Shown here: piece by piece, positions 7,383-17,560 of the stretch
Numbering within the stretch: the stretch's first letter is position 1
Layout: each line of letters begins with the position of its first letter
From: Thermosynechococcus vestitus BP-1
Lineage (GTDB): Bacteria; Cyanobacteriota; Cyanobacteriia; Thermosynechococcales; Thermosynechococcaceae
Reading direction: 5' to 3'
Length of the DNA: 64,000 nucleotides
NCBI RefSeq assembly: GCF_000011345.1
Contig: NC_004113.1
Location: forward strand, 2,523,501-2,587,500
Program-made: the position numbers and the translations under genes
Notes under the pieces: generated by a model
Told to the model about the DNA's origin: nothing
Seen by the model: only the letters and a program-made list of their open reading frames with translations
Databases searched by the model: none

Positions 7383-8990
7383 TTACTCCCACTCAATGGT
7401 TCCCGGCGGCTTGGAGGTAATGTCATAGACCACCCGATTCACCCCCGGCACTTCGTTGACAATGCGGTTGGAAATTCGCTCCAGAAGGTCGTAGGGAACC
7501 CGTGCCCAGTCCGCGGTCATGCCATCTTCGCTGGTGACAAATCGCAGCACCACTGGATAAGCGTAGGTGCGCTGATCCCCCATGACCCCCACGGTGCGAA
7601 TCGGCAGTAGTACCGCAAAGGCTTGCCAAAGCTCGTGATACATCTGGGCGCGGTTAATTTCCTGCCGCACAATCAGATCCGCATCCCGTAGAATCTCTAG
7701 ACGTTCCGGGGTCACTTCCCCCAGAATCCGAATTGCTAAACCGGGACCGGGAAAGGGATGCCGCTGCACAATTTCTTCGGGTAGCCCCAGGGATCGCCCC
7801 ACTTGGCGCACTTCATCCTTAAAGAGCTTGCGTAGGGGTTCCACCAGCTTAAAACGCAAGTTCTCCGGCAGGCCGCCAACATTGTGGTGGCTCTTAATTT
7901 TCACCGCTACGCGCTCACCCGTTTGGGGGTCAATGTTGGTATTCGCAGATTCAATGACATCGGGATAAAGGGTTCCCTGCGCTAAGTAGTCGAAGGGACC
8001 TAGCCGCTGTGATTCTTCTTCGAAAACGCGGATAAATTCATGGCCAATGCGTTTGCGCTTTTCTTCAGGATCGGTGACCCCCACCAGTTGGGCAAGGAAG
8101 CGATCGCGGGCATTGACGTACTCCACCTTGATGTGAAACTGCTCCTGAAAGAGCTTGAGGAGTCGCTCGGGCTCCCCTTTGCGCATAAACCCTTGGTCAA
8201 TAAACATACAGGTGAGCTGATCGCCAATGGCACGGTGGAGCAAAAAGGCCAGCGTCGATGAATCTACCCCCCCCGACAGGGCAAGGAGGACCCGTTTGTC
8301 CCCCACTTTGGCTCGCACTTCCCGGATGGCCTCTTCAACAAAGGCAGCAGTTGTCCAAGTGGGTTCGCAATCGCAAATGTGATAGACAAAGTTGCGGATC
8401 AGGGCAATGCCCCCCACAGAATGCACCACCTCTGGGTGAAACTGAACTCCATAGAGTTTCCGCTCGGGATGGGCGATCGCTGCTATTGGCGTATTGTCGG
8501 TATGCGCCAAGACACGAAAACCGGGGGGCAACTCGGTGACACTATCGCCATGACTCATCCACATAATTGTTTCCTGCTCGACATTGGTGAGCAGATCTGT
8601 GGGGTCATCAATAAAAAGCGCCGCCTTGCCATACTCGCCGGCGATCGCTCGCTCTACCGTTCCCCCCAACTGTTGCACCATCAGTTGCATGCCGTAGCAC
8701 ACCCCAAGAATGGGAATCCCCAGGTTCCAAATCTCTGGATCGCATTGGGGGGCATTTTCGTCATAGACAGAGTTGGGGCCACCGGAGAGAATAATGCCCT
8801 TGGGTGCCAATTGGGCGAGTTGCTCAGCAGTGGTGCGATAGGAAATGACCTCGGAATAGACTTGGGTCTCACGAATACGGCGGGCAATCAGTTCCGAGTA
8901 TTGCGACCCAAAATCGAGAATGACAATGAGTTGGCGTTGCAGGCCTTGGCCAGTGGCTGTATCCGGTTGGTGGAGGGTGGAGTGAGTCAA
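7383..8990 (-). CDS. guaA: GMP synthase, glutamine-hydrolysing
   Basis: GuaA converts XMP, ATP and glutamine to GMP. The 535 residues contain the class I glutamine amidotransferase domain (nucleophile Cys in [10 protein letters not shown], His/Glu in QFHPEV), the ATP pyrophosphatase P-loop [10 protein letters not shown], and the C-terminal dimerisation domain ending GTIEWE. The start is probably a TTG at 8990: AGAAGGA lies eight bases upstream and no ATG or GTG occurs before the conserved [18 protein letters not shown]. Confidence 0.96.
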   Translation of the reverse strand: MTHSTLHQPDTATGQGLQRQLIVILDFGSQYSELIARRIRETQVYSEVISYRTTAEQLAQLAPKGIILSGGPNSVYDENAPQCDPEIWNLGIPILGVCYGMQLMVQQLGGTVERAIAGEYGKAALFIDDPTDLLTNVEQETIMWMSHGDSVTELPPGFRVLAHTDNTPIAAIAHPERKLYGVQFHPEVVHSVGGIALIRNFVYHICDCEPTWTTAAFVEEAIREVRAKVGDKRVLLALSGGVDSSTLAFLLHRAIGDQLTCMFIDQGFMRKGEPERLLKLFQEQFHIKVEYVNARDRFLAQLVGVTDPEEKRKRIGHEFIRVFEEESQRLGPFDYLAQGTLYPDVIESANTNIDPQTGERVAVKIKSHHNVGGLPENLRFKLVEPLRKLFKDEVRQVGRSLGLPEEIVQRHPFPGPGLAIRILGEVTPERLEILRDADLIVRQEINRAQMYHELWQAFAVLLPIRTVGVMGDQRTYAYPVVLRFVTSEDGMTADWARVPYDLLERISNRIVNEVPGVNRVVYDITSKPPGTIEWE

Positions 8991-9231
8991 CGTTGCAATC
9001 CTTCTGATCCCAAATCGCTTATAAATGGCTCCTACTTTCCAGAATACCGCCCTTTTCTAGAAATATCGCCTGGGGGAAGTGATTCTCGCCCACGGTGACT
9101 TTAGCTGTTTTCAGAGGGTTGATTTGTTAGCAGTGCAGGGGTATCGCTGCTGTTGGTGACGGGGGGAATTTGCCCAACATGCTACGATCGCTATCTAAGC
9201 TACTCCGTAGAGGTCAGTGATTCATTACCCC

Positions 9232-10311
9232 ATGAGTGCCCCCCTAACCGTTGAATCTGTTTTAGCAGTACTGCGCCCCGTTGAAGATCCGGAACTGCGG
9301 CGATCGCTGGTGGAGTTGAACATGATCCGCGATGTTGCCATTGAGGATGGCACGGTTCGTTTTACCCTGGTGCTGACAACCCCCGCCTGCCCCCTCCGGG
9401 AGTTCATTGTCGAAGATTGCAAAAAGGCCGTCTTTACCCTGCCGGGGGTAATGGATGTGCAAGTGGCAGTAACCGCTGAAACGCCCCAGCAAAAAAGCTT
9501 GCCCGACCGTACCGATGTACCGGGGGTCAAAAACATTATTGCCGTCTCCAGTGGTAAAGGGGGGGTTGGCAAAAGCACCGTTGCTGTGAATCTAGCTCTG
9601 GCCCTTGCCCAAGCGGGGGCTACCGTCGGCATGATTGATGCGGATATCTATGGCCCCAATGTCCCCACAATGCTGGGGCTAGAGGAGGCCATTGTCGAAG
9701 TGCGCAAGGAAGCAGGAGGCGATCTTCTGGTACCCCCAGTGGCCCACGGCTTGAAAGTGGTCTCCATGGCCTTCCTGATTGATCGCGATCAGCCAGTCAT
9801 TTGGCGCGGTCCCATGCTCAATGGCATTATTCGCCAATTTCTCTACCAAAGTGATTGGGGTGCATTGGACTATCTGATTGTGGATTTACCCCCCGGCACT
9901 GGGGATGCCCAACTCACCCTGGCTCAAGCGGTGCCCATGGCAGGTGTGGTGATCGTCACCACGCCCCAACCCGTTGCCCTTGGGGATGCGCGGCGGGGAT
10001 TGCGGATGTTTCAGCAGTTGGGGGTAACGGTCCTGGGGTTAGTGGAAAATATGAGCTACTTTATTCCCCCTGATCTGCCCAATCGTCGCTATGACATTTT
10101 TGGCAGTGGCGGTGGCGAAGCCTTGGCAGCGGAAATGGGTGTGCCGCTTTTGGGACAGATACCCTTGGAATTGCCCGTGCGGGAAGGGGGGGATTTGGGT
10201 CAACCGATTCTAATTGCGGATCCGCAGTCTGCTGCTGCTCAAGCGCTGCGGGCGATCGCCCAACAGGTGGCAGCACGAGTCTCTGTGGCTGCCCTGAGCT
10301 CTGTGGGATGA
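9232..10311 (+). CDS. mrp: Mrp/ApbC-type iron-sulfur carrier P-loop ATPase
   Basis: A 359-residue Mrp/NBP35-family ATPase that in other bacteria helps deliver Fe-S clusters. It has an N-terminal MIP18/DUF59 domain (residues 1-85), the deviant Walker A SSGKGGVGKS near residue 105, and LIVDLPPGTGD. The CxxC pair that ligates a bridging cluster in many homologues is missing: the site reads ENMSYFIPPDLPNRRYD. ATG at 9232 is preferred to a GTG at 9217. Its stop overlaps the lspA start by 4 bases (ATGA), so the two are probably translationally coupled. Confidence 0.93.
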   Translation: MSAPLTVESVLAVLRPVEDPELRRSLVELNMIRDVAIEDGTVRFTLVLTTPACPLREFIVEDCKKAVFTLPGVMDVQVAVTAETPQQKSLPDRTDVPGVKNIIAVSSGKGGVGKSTVAVNLALALAQAGATVGMIDADIYGPNVPTMLGLEEAIVEVRKEAGGDLLVPPVAHGLKVVSMAFLIDRDQPVIWRGPMLNGIIRQFLYQSDWGALDYLIVDLPPGTGDAQLTLAQAVPMAGVVIVTTPQPVALGDARRGLRMFQQLGVTVLGLVENMSYFIPPDLPNRRYDIFGSGGGEALAAEMGVPLLGQIPLELPVREGGDLGQPILIADPQSAAAQALRAIAQQVAARVSVAALSSVG

Positions 10312-10784
10312 GCAGTAGACACTTCAAGATCAAAAACTCCCTCTTTTGGTGGGTTGCTGGCCTCGCCTTAGCTAGCGATCGCCTGACCAAAGCATGGATT
10401 GTGGCCACCTATGCCCTCACAGTGCCGCCGCAAACAACGCCGATTATTCCCGGTGTCTTTCACATTACCTACGTTACGAATACTGGGGCAGCCTTTAGCC
10501 TCTTTGCCAATGGCAGCATCTGGTTGCGCTGGCTGTCTCTCATTGTCAGCTTGGGGCTGATCACTTGGGCAATTCTAGGTCCGCGGTTAGATCGCTGGCA
10601 GCAGGTGGGCTATGGTTGTTTACTGGGTGGCGCCTTGGGCAATGGCATTGATCGCTTTCTCACGGGTGAGGTGGTTGACTTCTTGGATTTTCGCTGGATT
10701 CAATTTCCCGTCTTTAATGTGGCAGATATTGCCATTAACATCGGCATTGTATGTCTTTTGTGGTCCGCGTGGCACCCACGCTAG
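10308..10784 (+). CDS. lspA: Lipoprotein signal peptidase (SPase II)
   Basis: LspA cleaves prolipoprotein signal peptides in the plasma membrane. The 158-residue protein has four hydrophobic segments and the family motifs NTGAAFS, GNGIDR, VVDFLDF and FNVADI; the catalytic aspartates lie in the last two. It overlaps mrp by 4 bases upstream and shares its stop region (CTAG, 10781-10784) with the convergent phosphatase gene. The lipoprotein Psb27 in this window would be one of its substrates. Confidence 0.96.
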   Translation: MSSRHFKIKNSLFWWVAGLALASDRLTKAWIVATYALTVPPQTTPIIPGVFHITYVTNTGAAFSLFANGSIWLRWLSLIVSLGLITWAILGPRLDRWQQVGYGCLLGGALGNGIDRFLTGEVVDFLDFRWIQFPVFNVADIAINIGIVCLLWSAWHPR

Positions 10785-11512
10785 CCCCTGCTCCAAGACA
10801 ACTCTGCCAAATCGATGAGAAATCTGTCCAGTTCCCCCTGGCGAGTACCGCCGTAGAGCACATTCACTTGATAGACCCATTGATTGGTCCAGTCGAGGGC
10901 GGTCAGGTAGCCACTGCGCTGATGGTAAGCACCGGTTTCAATGTCTAGCCAACCGGCACCCCGCACAATTTGTCCTGCTTGAACACTGGGAAACGTAAAG
11001 GTAATGGTGTGTCCGATCACAATGGTTTTATCCGTAAAGTAGGGGCTAGGGTGAGCTAAAAAGGACTCGCGAATCCAGCAACACTCTTGATGAGTTTGCT
11101 GTTCTAGGGGCAGTGCCGGATTCAGCCCCGCATGGGCAATAAACACATTCCCTAAATCTTGATAGAGGGGCACTGTCTGCAGCCAATCCAAGTGTTCCCA
11201 AAGCAACTCTGTGGACGTATAGCTGGCAAGAGTCTTATCCCCACCACTTTGGGACCAAACTAAAAGTCGTGGCGGATTGATTTGTTTGCCCTCAAAGGTG
11301 AGAAGCATCATATCCTCATGGTTACCCCGTACGGCACCATAGCCACGCTGTCGCACCAATTCAACTACGGCGGCACTCTTGGGGCCTCGATCCACCAGGT
11401 CACCAAGGAAGTAGAGGCGATCGCTCCCTGTGGGTGAAACGAGATCCAGCAAACGGCACAGACCCTCGTAGTGACCATGCACATCCCCGATCAGGATCAG
11501 GCGACTGTCCAC
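10781..11512 (-). CDS. PPP-family metallophosphatase
   Basis: A 243-residue calcineurin-like phosphoesterase of the serine/threonine phosphatase (PPP) type. Metal-binding motifs GDVHGHY, GDLVDRGP and RGNHED occur in order, followed by the histidines in IAHAG and VIGHT. Such small bacterial PPP enzymes dephosphorylate proteins or diadenosine polyphosphates; the substrate cannot be deduced here. The start is GTG at 11512 with AGGAG eight bases upstream. The DUF3370 gene ends 11 bases before it, so the pair is likely one transcript. Confidence 0.9.
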   Translation of the reverse strand: MDSRLILIGDVHGHYEGLCRLLDLVSPTGSDRLYFLGDLVDRGPKSAAVVELVRQRGYGAVRGNHEDMMLLTFEGKQINPPRLLVWSQSGGDKTLASYTSTELLWEHLDWLQTVPLYQDLGNVFIAHAGLNPALPLEQQTHQECCWIRESFLAHPSPYFTDKTIVIGHTITFTFPSVQAGQIVRGAGWLDIETGAYHQRSGYLTALDWTNQWVYQVNVLYGGTRQGELDRFLIDLAELSWSRG

Positions 11513-11523
11513 CGTGGTGACTC

Positions 11524-13269
11524 CTAGGGTGTAGGTGTGAGGGAGAGAGAATTAGCAGCGGCGGGCACTTGAGTGGTGTTCTCATAGCTAGGGCCAAGTA
11601 AGGTCGCCACTGTCAGCACTTGGGGTGGGGTTGCATCGGGCGGATAGAGTAGATCTACAGTAACATTCCTTTTTTCACCTGGACGCATATTTAACGTTAC
11701 TAACGGTTCTCCCCGCTGACCCCGCCGCTGTACTAAATGAACATAGCGCTCTTGCATCTGTCCTAAATCATCTGTGAAGCGGAGGCGCACCGTTCCTCGG
11801 AAAAAGACTTCGGGGGCTGGCGGTTCCAAAAATTTGAGGACAACACTGCGGTGATCTTGCTTGATAGGCGTTTGCAGCGTTAGGACTACGGACTGCAACT
11901 GATGGCTATTGTTGACCAAGGGCAAGGTCAAACTATAGTGAACGCCGTAATTGCCGTGGGCATAGTAGGCAGTGTCTGGATAGCGTACCAACATGGGTGC
12001 ACTTTGAATTTGACCGGTGCCAAGGGTGCCGCGGTGGAGCGTACTAATCCCATAGGAGATGGCTCGCCCCGGTGCAGGAATGGTTAAAGCTTGTCCATGG
12101 GTTTGGCTATCGGTGAGGGTGGCTTGCCAGCGAGAGCCTCGGCTGACACCGGCCACGCGGCCATAGAAGAAGCGACCAAACTGACTACTGTTGGGGGGAG
12201 TGGGTGGAATGTCGCGGGGGGTAACCAGTTGACCCCGATGGAGCATTGCCCACCATTCCTCTAGGGTGGGTGCCCGTTCAGTACCCTGCTCGTTCATGCG
12301 AGCAAACATTGACATTTGTGCCAGATAAATCGGGCCACTGCTTTCTAAGTACATCAGGGTTGAGCGGCCATTGGAGGAGGAGACATCACCAAACGGACTC
12401 GTATCGGGGATTAAGGGCAACTTGGGGCCAAATGAGCTATCGGCATTGAGGATAAACTCTGCACGAGCACGATTGAGTACCGCATTGGGAAATTGAGTGG
12501 GCAACGGCAGCGGCAGATTAGCCAGCATCCGCGCCTCGTAAGGGGGAATCGTGACCTGTGAGGGAAAGAAGGTCTGGCGTACTCCCCGCAGCACTTGGTT
12601 GGTGACTCGACTCCCAGGCCCTGAAAAAACAAAGCCCGTGGGGTTATCAACCATGGCGGGCAAATCGCGGAAAGGGGCATCTGGGGTACTTAAAAAACTA
12701 GCGGCTTGATGAAATCTCACCGTGACATAGCGATCCGTTGGGTTGTAGGCCAGTAGCCCTAGATAGAGGGTTGGCGTACTCACAGCCCGATTGGATTGGG
12801 TAATGTGGTGGGCAAAAACATCAAAGCGCCCCTCTAGGGGATAGTTCAGGTGAGCTGCTGGTTGCCATTTCCCTTGGGGTGGAAACGTCGAGAGGAGAAT
12901 CCCCTCCGAGCGCACCATCTCGGGACTGTTGCTGTTAAAGACGGGCACATCGTCTAATTGGCCGGGGAGTGGACGAATGTCTTGGGGAAAGTAGGCAAAG
13001 TGGGGGGGGGTGACGTAGGCCGTTCCAGACGGTAGGGAAGGGACTTCAGGGGGTAGGACCTTGAGGGGTACGGCATTGGCTTGAACAACAACATTTGAGC
13101 GAGGCGAATACTCCTGTATGACCGTGGATGAATGTTGGGGTGGAGTTGCTAGAGCGGCTTGTGCCACAAGAATGGGAGCCAGCATATTCGATCCAAACCA
13201 CAGCATTGCAGTGAGTGAGCAGTTCGCAAAAGTCAGGACAGGGTCATCGTTTCTGCCCAAAAGTTGCAT
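11524..13269 (-). CDS. DUF3370 domain protein, exported
   Basis: A large protein of the cyanobacterial DUF3370 family; recognisable segments are YFPQDIRPLPGQLD, EGILLSTFPPQGKWQPA and LNYPLEGRFDVFAHHI. The function is unknown. ATG at 13269 gives 581 residues and leaves a hydrophobic export signal (MLWFGSNMLAPILVAQAALA) near the N-terminus. The frame stays open to 13395, and the true start could also be the ATG at 13206; no strong ribosome-binding site decides. Predominantly beta-rich, probably periplasmic or surface. The PPP phosphatase lies 11 bases downstream. Confidence 0.8.
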   Translation of the reverse strand: MQLLGRNDDPVLTFANCSLTAMLWFGSNMLAPILVAQAALATPPQHSSTVIQEYSPRSNVVVQANAVPLKVLPPEVPSLPSGTAYVTPPHFAYFPQDIRPLPGQLDDVPVFNSNSPEMVRSEGILLSTFPPQGKWQPAAHLNYPLEGRFDVFAHHITQSNRAVSTPTLYLGLLAYNPTDRYVTVRFHQAASFLSTPDAPFRDLPAMVDNPTGFVFSGPGSRVTNQVLRGVRQTFFPSQVTIPPYEARMLANLPLPLPTQFPNAVLNRARAEFILNADSSFGPKLPLIPDTSPFGDVSSSNGRSTLMYLESSGPIYLAQMSMFARMNEQGTERAPTLEEWWAMLHRGQLVTPRDIPPTPPNSSQFGRFFYGRVAGVSRGSRWQATLTDSQTHGQALTIPAPGRAISYGISTLHRGTLGTGQIQSAPMLVRYPDTAYYAHGNYGVHYSLTLPLVNNSHQLQSVVLTLQTPIKQDHRSVVLKFLEPPAPEVFFRGTVRLRFTDDLGQMQERYVHLVQRRGQRGEPLVTLNMRPGEKRNVTVDLLYPPDATPPQVLTVATLLGPSYENTTQVPAAANSLSLTPTP

Positions 13270-13585
13270 TCCCAAAGTATAGCCTAGGTTTGTGGAAAAT
13301 CCGCTCAAGAGCGCATAAAGCTTGCAGGATGAACATACCTCCAGTTTGGGTTGCTCCGCGTATAGCGCCCTAAACTGGGTTTCAAACTGCACCAAGGGCT
13401 GATTAGAAAGTGGTCTAGGCCAATTTTAGAGGGTTCAGTGACCCATCAGCACTGTACAAACTGATGTTTATGTGCTGGGTATACTCCAATTTTAGGAAGA
13501 AAAGGTCTATCTCCCTAGACTAGTCGCAAATATTGAGAAAATCTAAAGAAACCCAACAAACTCTTAAGGTTTTTGCAGCGATGTT

Positions 13586-13591
13586 TATAAT
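13586..13591 (+). promoter_or_regulatory. Possible -10 box of rpaA
   Basis: A perfect TATAAT lies 52 bases upstream of the rpaA ATG. No good -35 hexamer sits 16-18 bases further upstream, so recognition may depend on an activator or an alternative sigma factor. Confidence 0.35.
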
Positions 13592-13643
13592 TCTCTCAGA
13601 AGCGGTAGTCCGCCGCCCATGAGGATTGAGTACCGTTCATCCT

Positions 13644-14372
13644 ATGAAGCCCCGCATCTTAATCATTGATGATGACCCTGCGATCGCTGACGTTTTGGCA
13701 ATTAACCTGCAAATGGCGGGCTACGAGGTCACAAAGTCCTTAGATGGGATGCAAGGGCAAGCCCTCGCTGTGCAACTGTCTCCCGACCTGATTCTCCTTG
13801 ACCTGATGTTGCCCCAAGTCGATGGCTTCACCATTTGCCAACGCCTGCGACGCGATCCGCGTACCCAAGATATTCCGATTTTGATGCTGACGGCCCTCAG
13901 CCAAACCCATAACAAGGTGGAGGGGTTTAATGCCGGTGCCGATGACTATCTCACCAAACCCTTTGAATTGGAGGAAATGCTGGCACGGGTACGCGCCCTC
14001 TTGCGACGGGCCGATCGCATTCCTGCCACGGCAGGCCACCGAGAAATTCTCAGCTATGGTCCATTGACACTGGTGCCCGAACGATTTGAGGTCTCTTGGT
14101 TTGGCAAAATCATTAAGCTGACGCGCCTTGAGTTTGAACTCCTCCACTGTCTGCTGCAACGCCACGGCCAAACCGTTTCTCCCAGTGAAATCCTTAAGGA
14201 AGTCTGGGGCTATGACCCCGATGATGACATTGAAACCATCCGCGTCCATGTGCGTCACCTGCGCACCAAACTGGAACCCGATCCCCGCAATCCTCGCTAT
14301 ATTAAAACGGTTTATGGCGCTGGGTATTGTTTAGAGTTGCCAAGTCATATTGAACCCCCCAATGCATCCTAG
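13644..14372 (+). CDS. rpaA: OmpR-type response regulator RpaA (circadian output)
   Basis: RpaA is the master output transcription factor of the cyanobacterial clock, phosphorylated by SasA and controlled by CikA in Synechococcus. The 242-residue protein has an intact receiver (IIDDDP, phosphoacceptor Asp in LLDLMLP, Thr in MLTALS, Lys in TKPFE) and a winged-helix DNA-binding domain ([28 protein letters not shown]). The wording [20 protein letters not shown] separates it from RpaB. ATG at 13644 is chosen; a TTG lies 18 bases upstream. It is tail-to-tail with a NYN-domain gene, sharing CTAG at 14369-14372. Confidence 0.92.
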   Translation: MKPRILIIDDDPAIADVLAINLQMAGYEVTKSLDGMQGQALAVQLSPDLILLDLMLPQVDGFTICQRLRRDPRTQDIPILMLTALSQTHNKVEGFNAGADDYLTKPFELEEMLARVRALLRRADRIPATAGHREILSYGPLTLVPERFEVSWFGKIIKLTRLEFELLHCLLQRHGQTVSPSEILKEVWGYDPDDDIETIRVHVRHLRTKLEPDPRNPRYIKTVYGAGYCLELPSHIEPPNAS

Positions 14373-16231
14373 GACGGAGGGTCTGGTGCCTTCTCTGAAC
14401 TTTTTGTCGGCAGTTGCAGCGGCTGCAGGGGAACCGCTTGAGCAAAGACCTGCTCATTGATCGTCTCGCCAATCCTGCTGAGGCGCTCTTCCACAGCTTG
14501 GCGAAAACGAGTTTGGAACTCGATAACCAAACTAGAAAAGTCCTTGACGGCGGGGTTGAGGGTAAGGGTGTCACCACTGGCAGATAATGTGCGCGTGAGA
14601 ATACCGGCTTTGACATAGTTGGCGATCGCCCGCTTAATTCCCGTCTCACTCATTGACTGCCCCTCCGTGGACATCTGCTCAAAAATGGCGTTAGTCATTT
14701 TTCTCGAGGCCATATTGCGGGGGCGATGAGCGATTAACCAGTGTCCCACGTTAGTTAAGAGGGGATCTCCTGCCACGTCATGGGCAAAAATGGCGCGATA
14801 AATCGAGACGGTGTGGATACTCTGGGGCTCATGGGTATGAACTGTGCAGTGCTCGGGGAGTTTATTTCGCCAACAGAGAACCGCTTTGCCCAATTGACTA
14901 TTCACTGCAACACAAATCGGTAACTGATGCTGATCAGCTAGATAAGCCACCCAGCCGGAGGGCTTGAGGAAACCAAACCGCAATGGGTCCAGTTGGGGAA
15001 GTACCGATTTGATATCCAAAAAGACAGTATCAAAAATAATGCCGTCGACGAGTTCCTGGGATTTTGCTGGATCGCTAGTATAGTAAGACAACAGTTCCAG
15101 GAGTTTTTCGGTTTCCCGTTGGCCGATAGCACTCACAGGAATTTGATCATAGTTCAACGGCTCAATGGGTAAGGGAGAAGCCAATAAAGGTGAAGCCTGA
15201 CTCGTCGTCTTAGCTGGATTGGATTGACCAAGAAAAGGGGTGCCGTTTCTCCCATTGGTTGTGGGGGGGGAATCAATGAAGGGATTCTCAAGGAAAATAA
15301 ATTGGTGACAAACCTTCTGAAAGCTAAGACTAGCCGCATTCCAATAGGCACAGCCAATCACAGTTTTACCGTAGTCGCGCAGGCGCAGGGCAATGGAGCC
15401 AAATCCACCATCACCAGAGATCAGAACGAAGGTGTTGATGTCAGGATAGTGGTGAATCAGGTCAATGGCATCGAGGGCAAGCTGAATGTCAGCAGCATTG
15501 CGTTGATCCCGATTGTGGCCATAGACAGAAACCGGTTGAATCTGTGAGCGCTTGAGTTGATCGTTAAGGGCTTGAAGCGTTTTGTTTTGCCAGTTGCCAT
15601 AGGCGCGCTTGATGGCAATTTCCCCCAGATCAATGGTGCTTTTAATTGACTCCAGAATTTTGTCTAGGGACACCAGCTCATTGACTTTGGCGGGGTCTAA
15701 TCGCTGCCCTTGGTTAAAGACTAAGTTCTCAATGTCGTAGAGAACTGCGGTTTTTAGGGTATTTGCGGGGGGTTGGGGTCTTTGGAGTAGGGTCTGAATG
15801 GTTTGCAAAGCCGCACTCTGGGCGTGAATGGCTTCAATCAATGGCTCTAGTTGCTGGGCACTCAGGGGCGAAGTGTCTCTTAAATTGTCCTTGAGGGTTT
15901 CTAGTGGCTGGGCTAGCTCGTTGCGAATCGGACGCAGGGTTTCGTGTAGGTGCTGTTCAAGGTCAGTGAGCTGTCGGCGTTGTTGCTCGAGTTCTTGCAG
16001 GAGAAGTGTCTTGAGTTCTGTCGTCTCTGGGGAAGATGCGAGGAAGGTGTGAATCTCTTGAAGCAGGCGATCGCTCCGGCGTTGGTTCTTTTCAATGAGG
16101 GGAGCCGCTGCAAGGGCACCAATGCCACTCCCTAAAAGGGCTGCTAAGGGTTGTTGGGGTTGAATCAGGGTGGCAATACCACCGAGGGCGATCGCGCTAA
16201 TGGGAGCAACGAACCAAAGCTCTGGCTTCAT
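14369..16231 (-). CDS. Membrane-anchored NYN (PIN-like) domain protein
   Basis: The 620-residue protein starts with a hydrophobic region (residues 5-45), then a Gln/Leu-rich predicted coiled coil (about 50-140). A NYN/LabA-like nuclease domain follows (about 160-310) with acidic motifs [22 protein letters not shown] and LISGDGGFG. The C-terminal half has a winged-helix-like segment ([26 protein letters not shown]). NYN domains are often RNases. The LabA protein that influences RpaA-dependent clock output belongs to the same superfamily, but this protein is far larger, so equivalence is not implied. Its stop overlaps the rpaA stop. Confidence 0.75.
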   Translation of the reverse strand: MKPELWFVAPISAIALGGIATLIQPQQPLAALLGSGIGALAAAPLIEKNQRRSDRLLQEIHTFLASSPETTELKTLLLQELEQQRRQLTDLEQHLHETLRPIRNELAQPLETLKDNLRDTSPLSAQQLEPLIEAIHAQSAALQTIQTLLQRPQPPANTLKTAVLYDIENLVFNQGQRLDPAKVNELVSLDKILESIKSTIDLGEIAIKRAYGNWQNKTLQALNDQLKRSQIQPVSVYGHNRDQRNAADIQLALDAIDLIHHYPDINTFVLISGDGGFGSIALRLRDYGKTVIGCAYWNAASLSFQKVCHQFIFLENPFIDSPPTTNGRNGTPFLGQSNPAKTTSQASPLLASPLPIEPLNYDQIPVSAIGQRETEKLLELLSYYTSDPAKSQELVDGIIFDTVFLDIKSVLPQLDPLRFGFLKPSGWVAYLADQHQLPICVAVNSQLGKAVLCWRNKLPEHCTVHTHEPQSIHTVSIYRAIFAHDVAGDPLLTNVGHWLIAHRPRNMASRKMTNAIFEQMSTEGQSMSETGIKRAIANYVKAGILTRTLSASGDTLTLNPAVKDFSSLVIEFQTRFRQAVEERLSRIGETINEQVFAQAVPLQPLQLPTKSSEKAPDPPS

Positions 16232-16286
16232 TCAATAATGTGAAAGGAATTACAGGAAATTAGAATATTACGATAGCAAAAAATGT

Positions 16287-17300
16287 TCAGGCAATGAGTT
16301 GGGCTTGGCGCAATTGGCCACAGGCGGCTTGCCGATCCAGACCCCGCGATCGCCGAATGCTGGCAGTAACCCCTAGAGCCTGCAGTTGGCTGAGAAATTG
16401 CCGCAGGTGCTGATCCGTGGGACGTTGATAGGCTGCCTCAGCAATGGGATTGTAGGGAATCAGGTTGACATGGCTTTGGAAGCCCCGCAATAGCTGCGCC
16501 AGCTCCTCGGCGTGCTGGGGGCGATCGTTGACCCCCGCCAGAACGGTATATTCAAACGTAATGCGGCGACCGGTTTGTTGGACATAGGCACGACAGTCGG
16601 CAATTAACTGGCTGAGGGGATAGTGCTTGGCACTGGGAATGAGTTGCTCTCGTAGGGCTTGGTTGGGGGCATGGAGGCTGACTGCAAGGGTGGTTTGCAA
16701 TTGGTGCTGTGCCAGTCGCTGAATTTGTTGGGGAATGCCCACAGTGGAAATGGTGATGTGCCGCTGACCAATGCCAATATCGCGATTGAGACAGGTGATC
16801 GCCTGGAGAACAGCAGGTAAATTGAGCAGGGGTTCGCCCATGCCCATAAAGACCACATGGCTGACGCGGCGCCCCATTTCACTTTGGATCGTGAGCACCT
16901 GATCCAGGATTTCGTGGCAGGCCAGATTGCGGCGGTACCCCCCTTTACCGGTGGCACAAAAATCACAGGCCATTGGGCAGCCGACTTGGGAAGATACGCA
17001 GACCGTCAGGCGATCGCTACTGGGAATGCCTACCGTTTCAATGGTTTCACCATCGGCTAAAGCCAACAGCAGCTTCACCGTGCCATCCTGGGCATCATGG
17101 CGGTAGCGAATCTCTGAGCGGCCAATCTCTACATCGGCAAGGGCAGCGCGCCACTGTTTCGGAAAAACGGTGATCTCTTGGAGCGATCGCGCCCCCTTTC
17201 GATAGAGCCACTGATGAAGTTGTTGTCCCCGATAGCCGGGCTGCCCTTGGGCTTCTACCCATGCTTTCAGTTCTGCTGCGGACCGTCCCAGCAGTACCAT
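16287..17300 (-). CDS. rlmN: 23S rRNA (adenine-2503-C2) methyltransferase RlmN
   Basis: A radical-SAM enzyme that methylates A2503 of 23S rRNA and A37 of some tRNAs. The 337-residue product (ATG at 17300) has the cluster-binding CPMACDFC, the GMGEPLLN motif, STVGIPQQI and a conserved Cys near the C-terminus (QAACGQL) that serves as the methyl-carrying or resolving residue. An upstream in-frame extension to 17459 lacks conserved sequence. It is divergent from the histidine kinase gene at 17561. Confidence 0.95.
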   Translation of the reverse strand: MVLLGRSAAELKAWVEAQGQPGYRGQQLHQWLYRKGARSLQEITVFPKQWRAALADVEIGRSEIRYRHDAQDGTVKLLLALADGETIETVGIPSSDRLTVCVSSQVGCPMACDFCATGKGGYRRNLACHEILDQVLTIQSEMGRRVSHVVFMGMGEPLLNLPAVLQAITCLNRDIGIGQRHITISTVGIPQQIQRLAQHQLQTTLAVSLHAPNQALREQLIPSAKHYPLSQLIADCRAYVQQTGRRITFEYTVLAGVNDRPQHAEELAQLLRGFQSHVNLIPYNPIAEAAYQRPTDQHLRQFLSQLQALGVTASIRRSRGLDRQAACGQLRQAQLIA

Positions 17301-17560
17301 CGTCTTAGACCAATTGAACTGCCCCTTGATCCTAACAAACTGGTGACATCCTCCCGACGCTGACCCTAGGGACAGCGGGCTGGGTTGCCAGCCAAAGCGC
17401 CCGCCGCAGTTTTCAGGAATTCCTGCAATCTGAGGTCCATCGGTTGCATCCTTGGGCAAGCAGCCGGACAGTGAGGATTTGGTCTAGGCTAAAGGAAACC
17501 CTAGCCGCAAGCGGTATTGATAACGTTAAGGAATGACTTTAAGGAAAAGGTTGGTTTGAA

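Noticed and set aside
8379-9098. 239-codon plus-strand frame opposite guaA
   Set aside because: It lies entirely antisense to a clearly conserved gene and its translation has no domain or signal.
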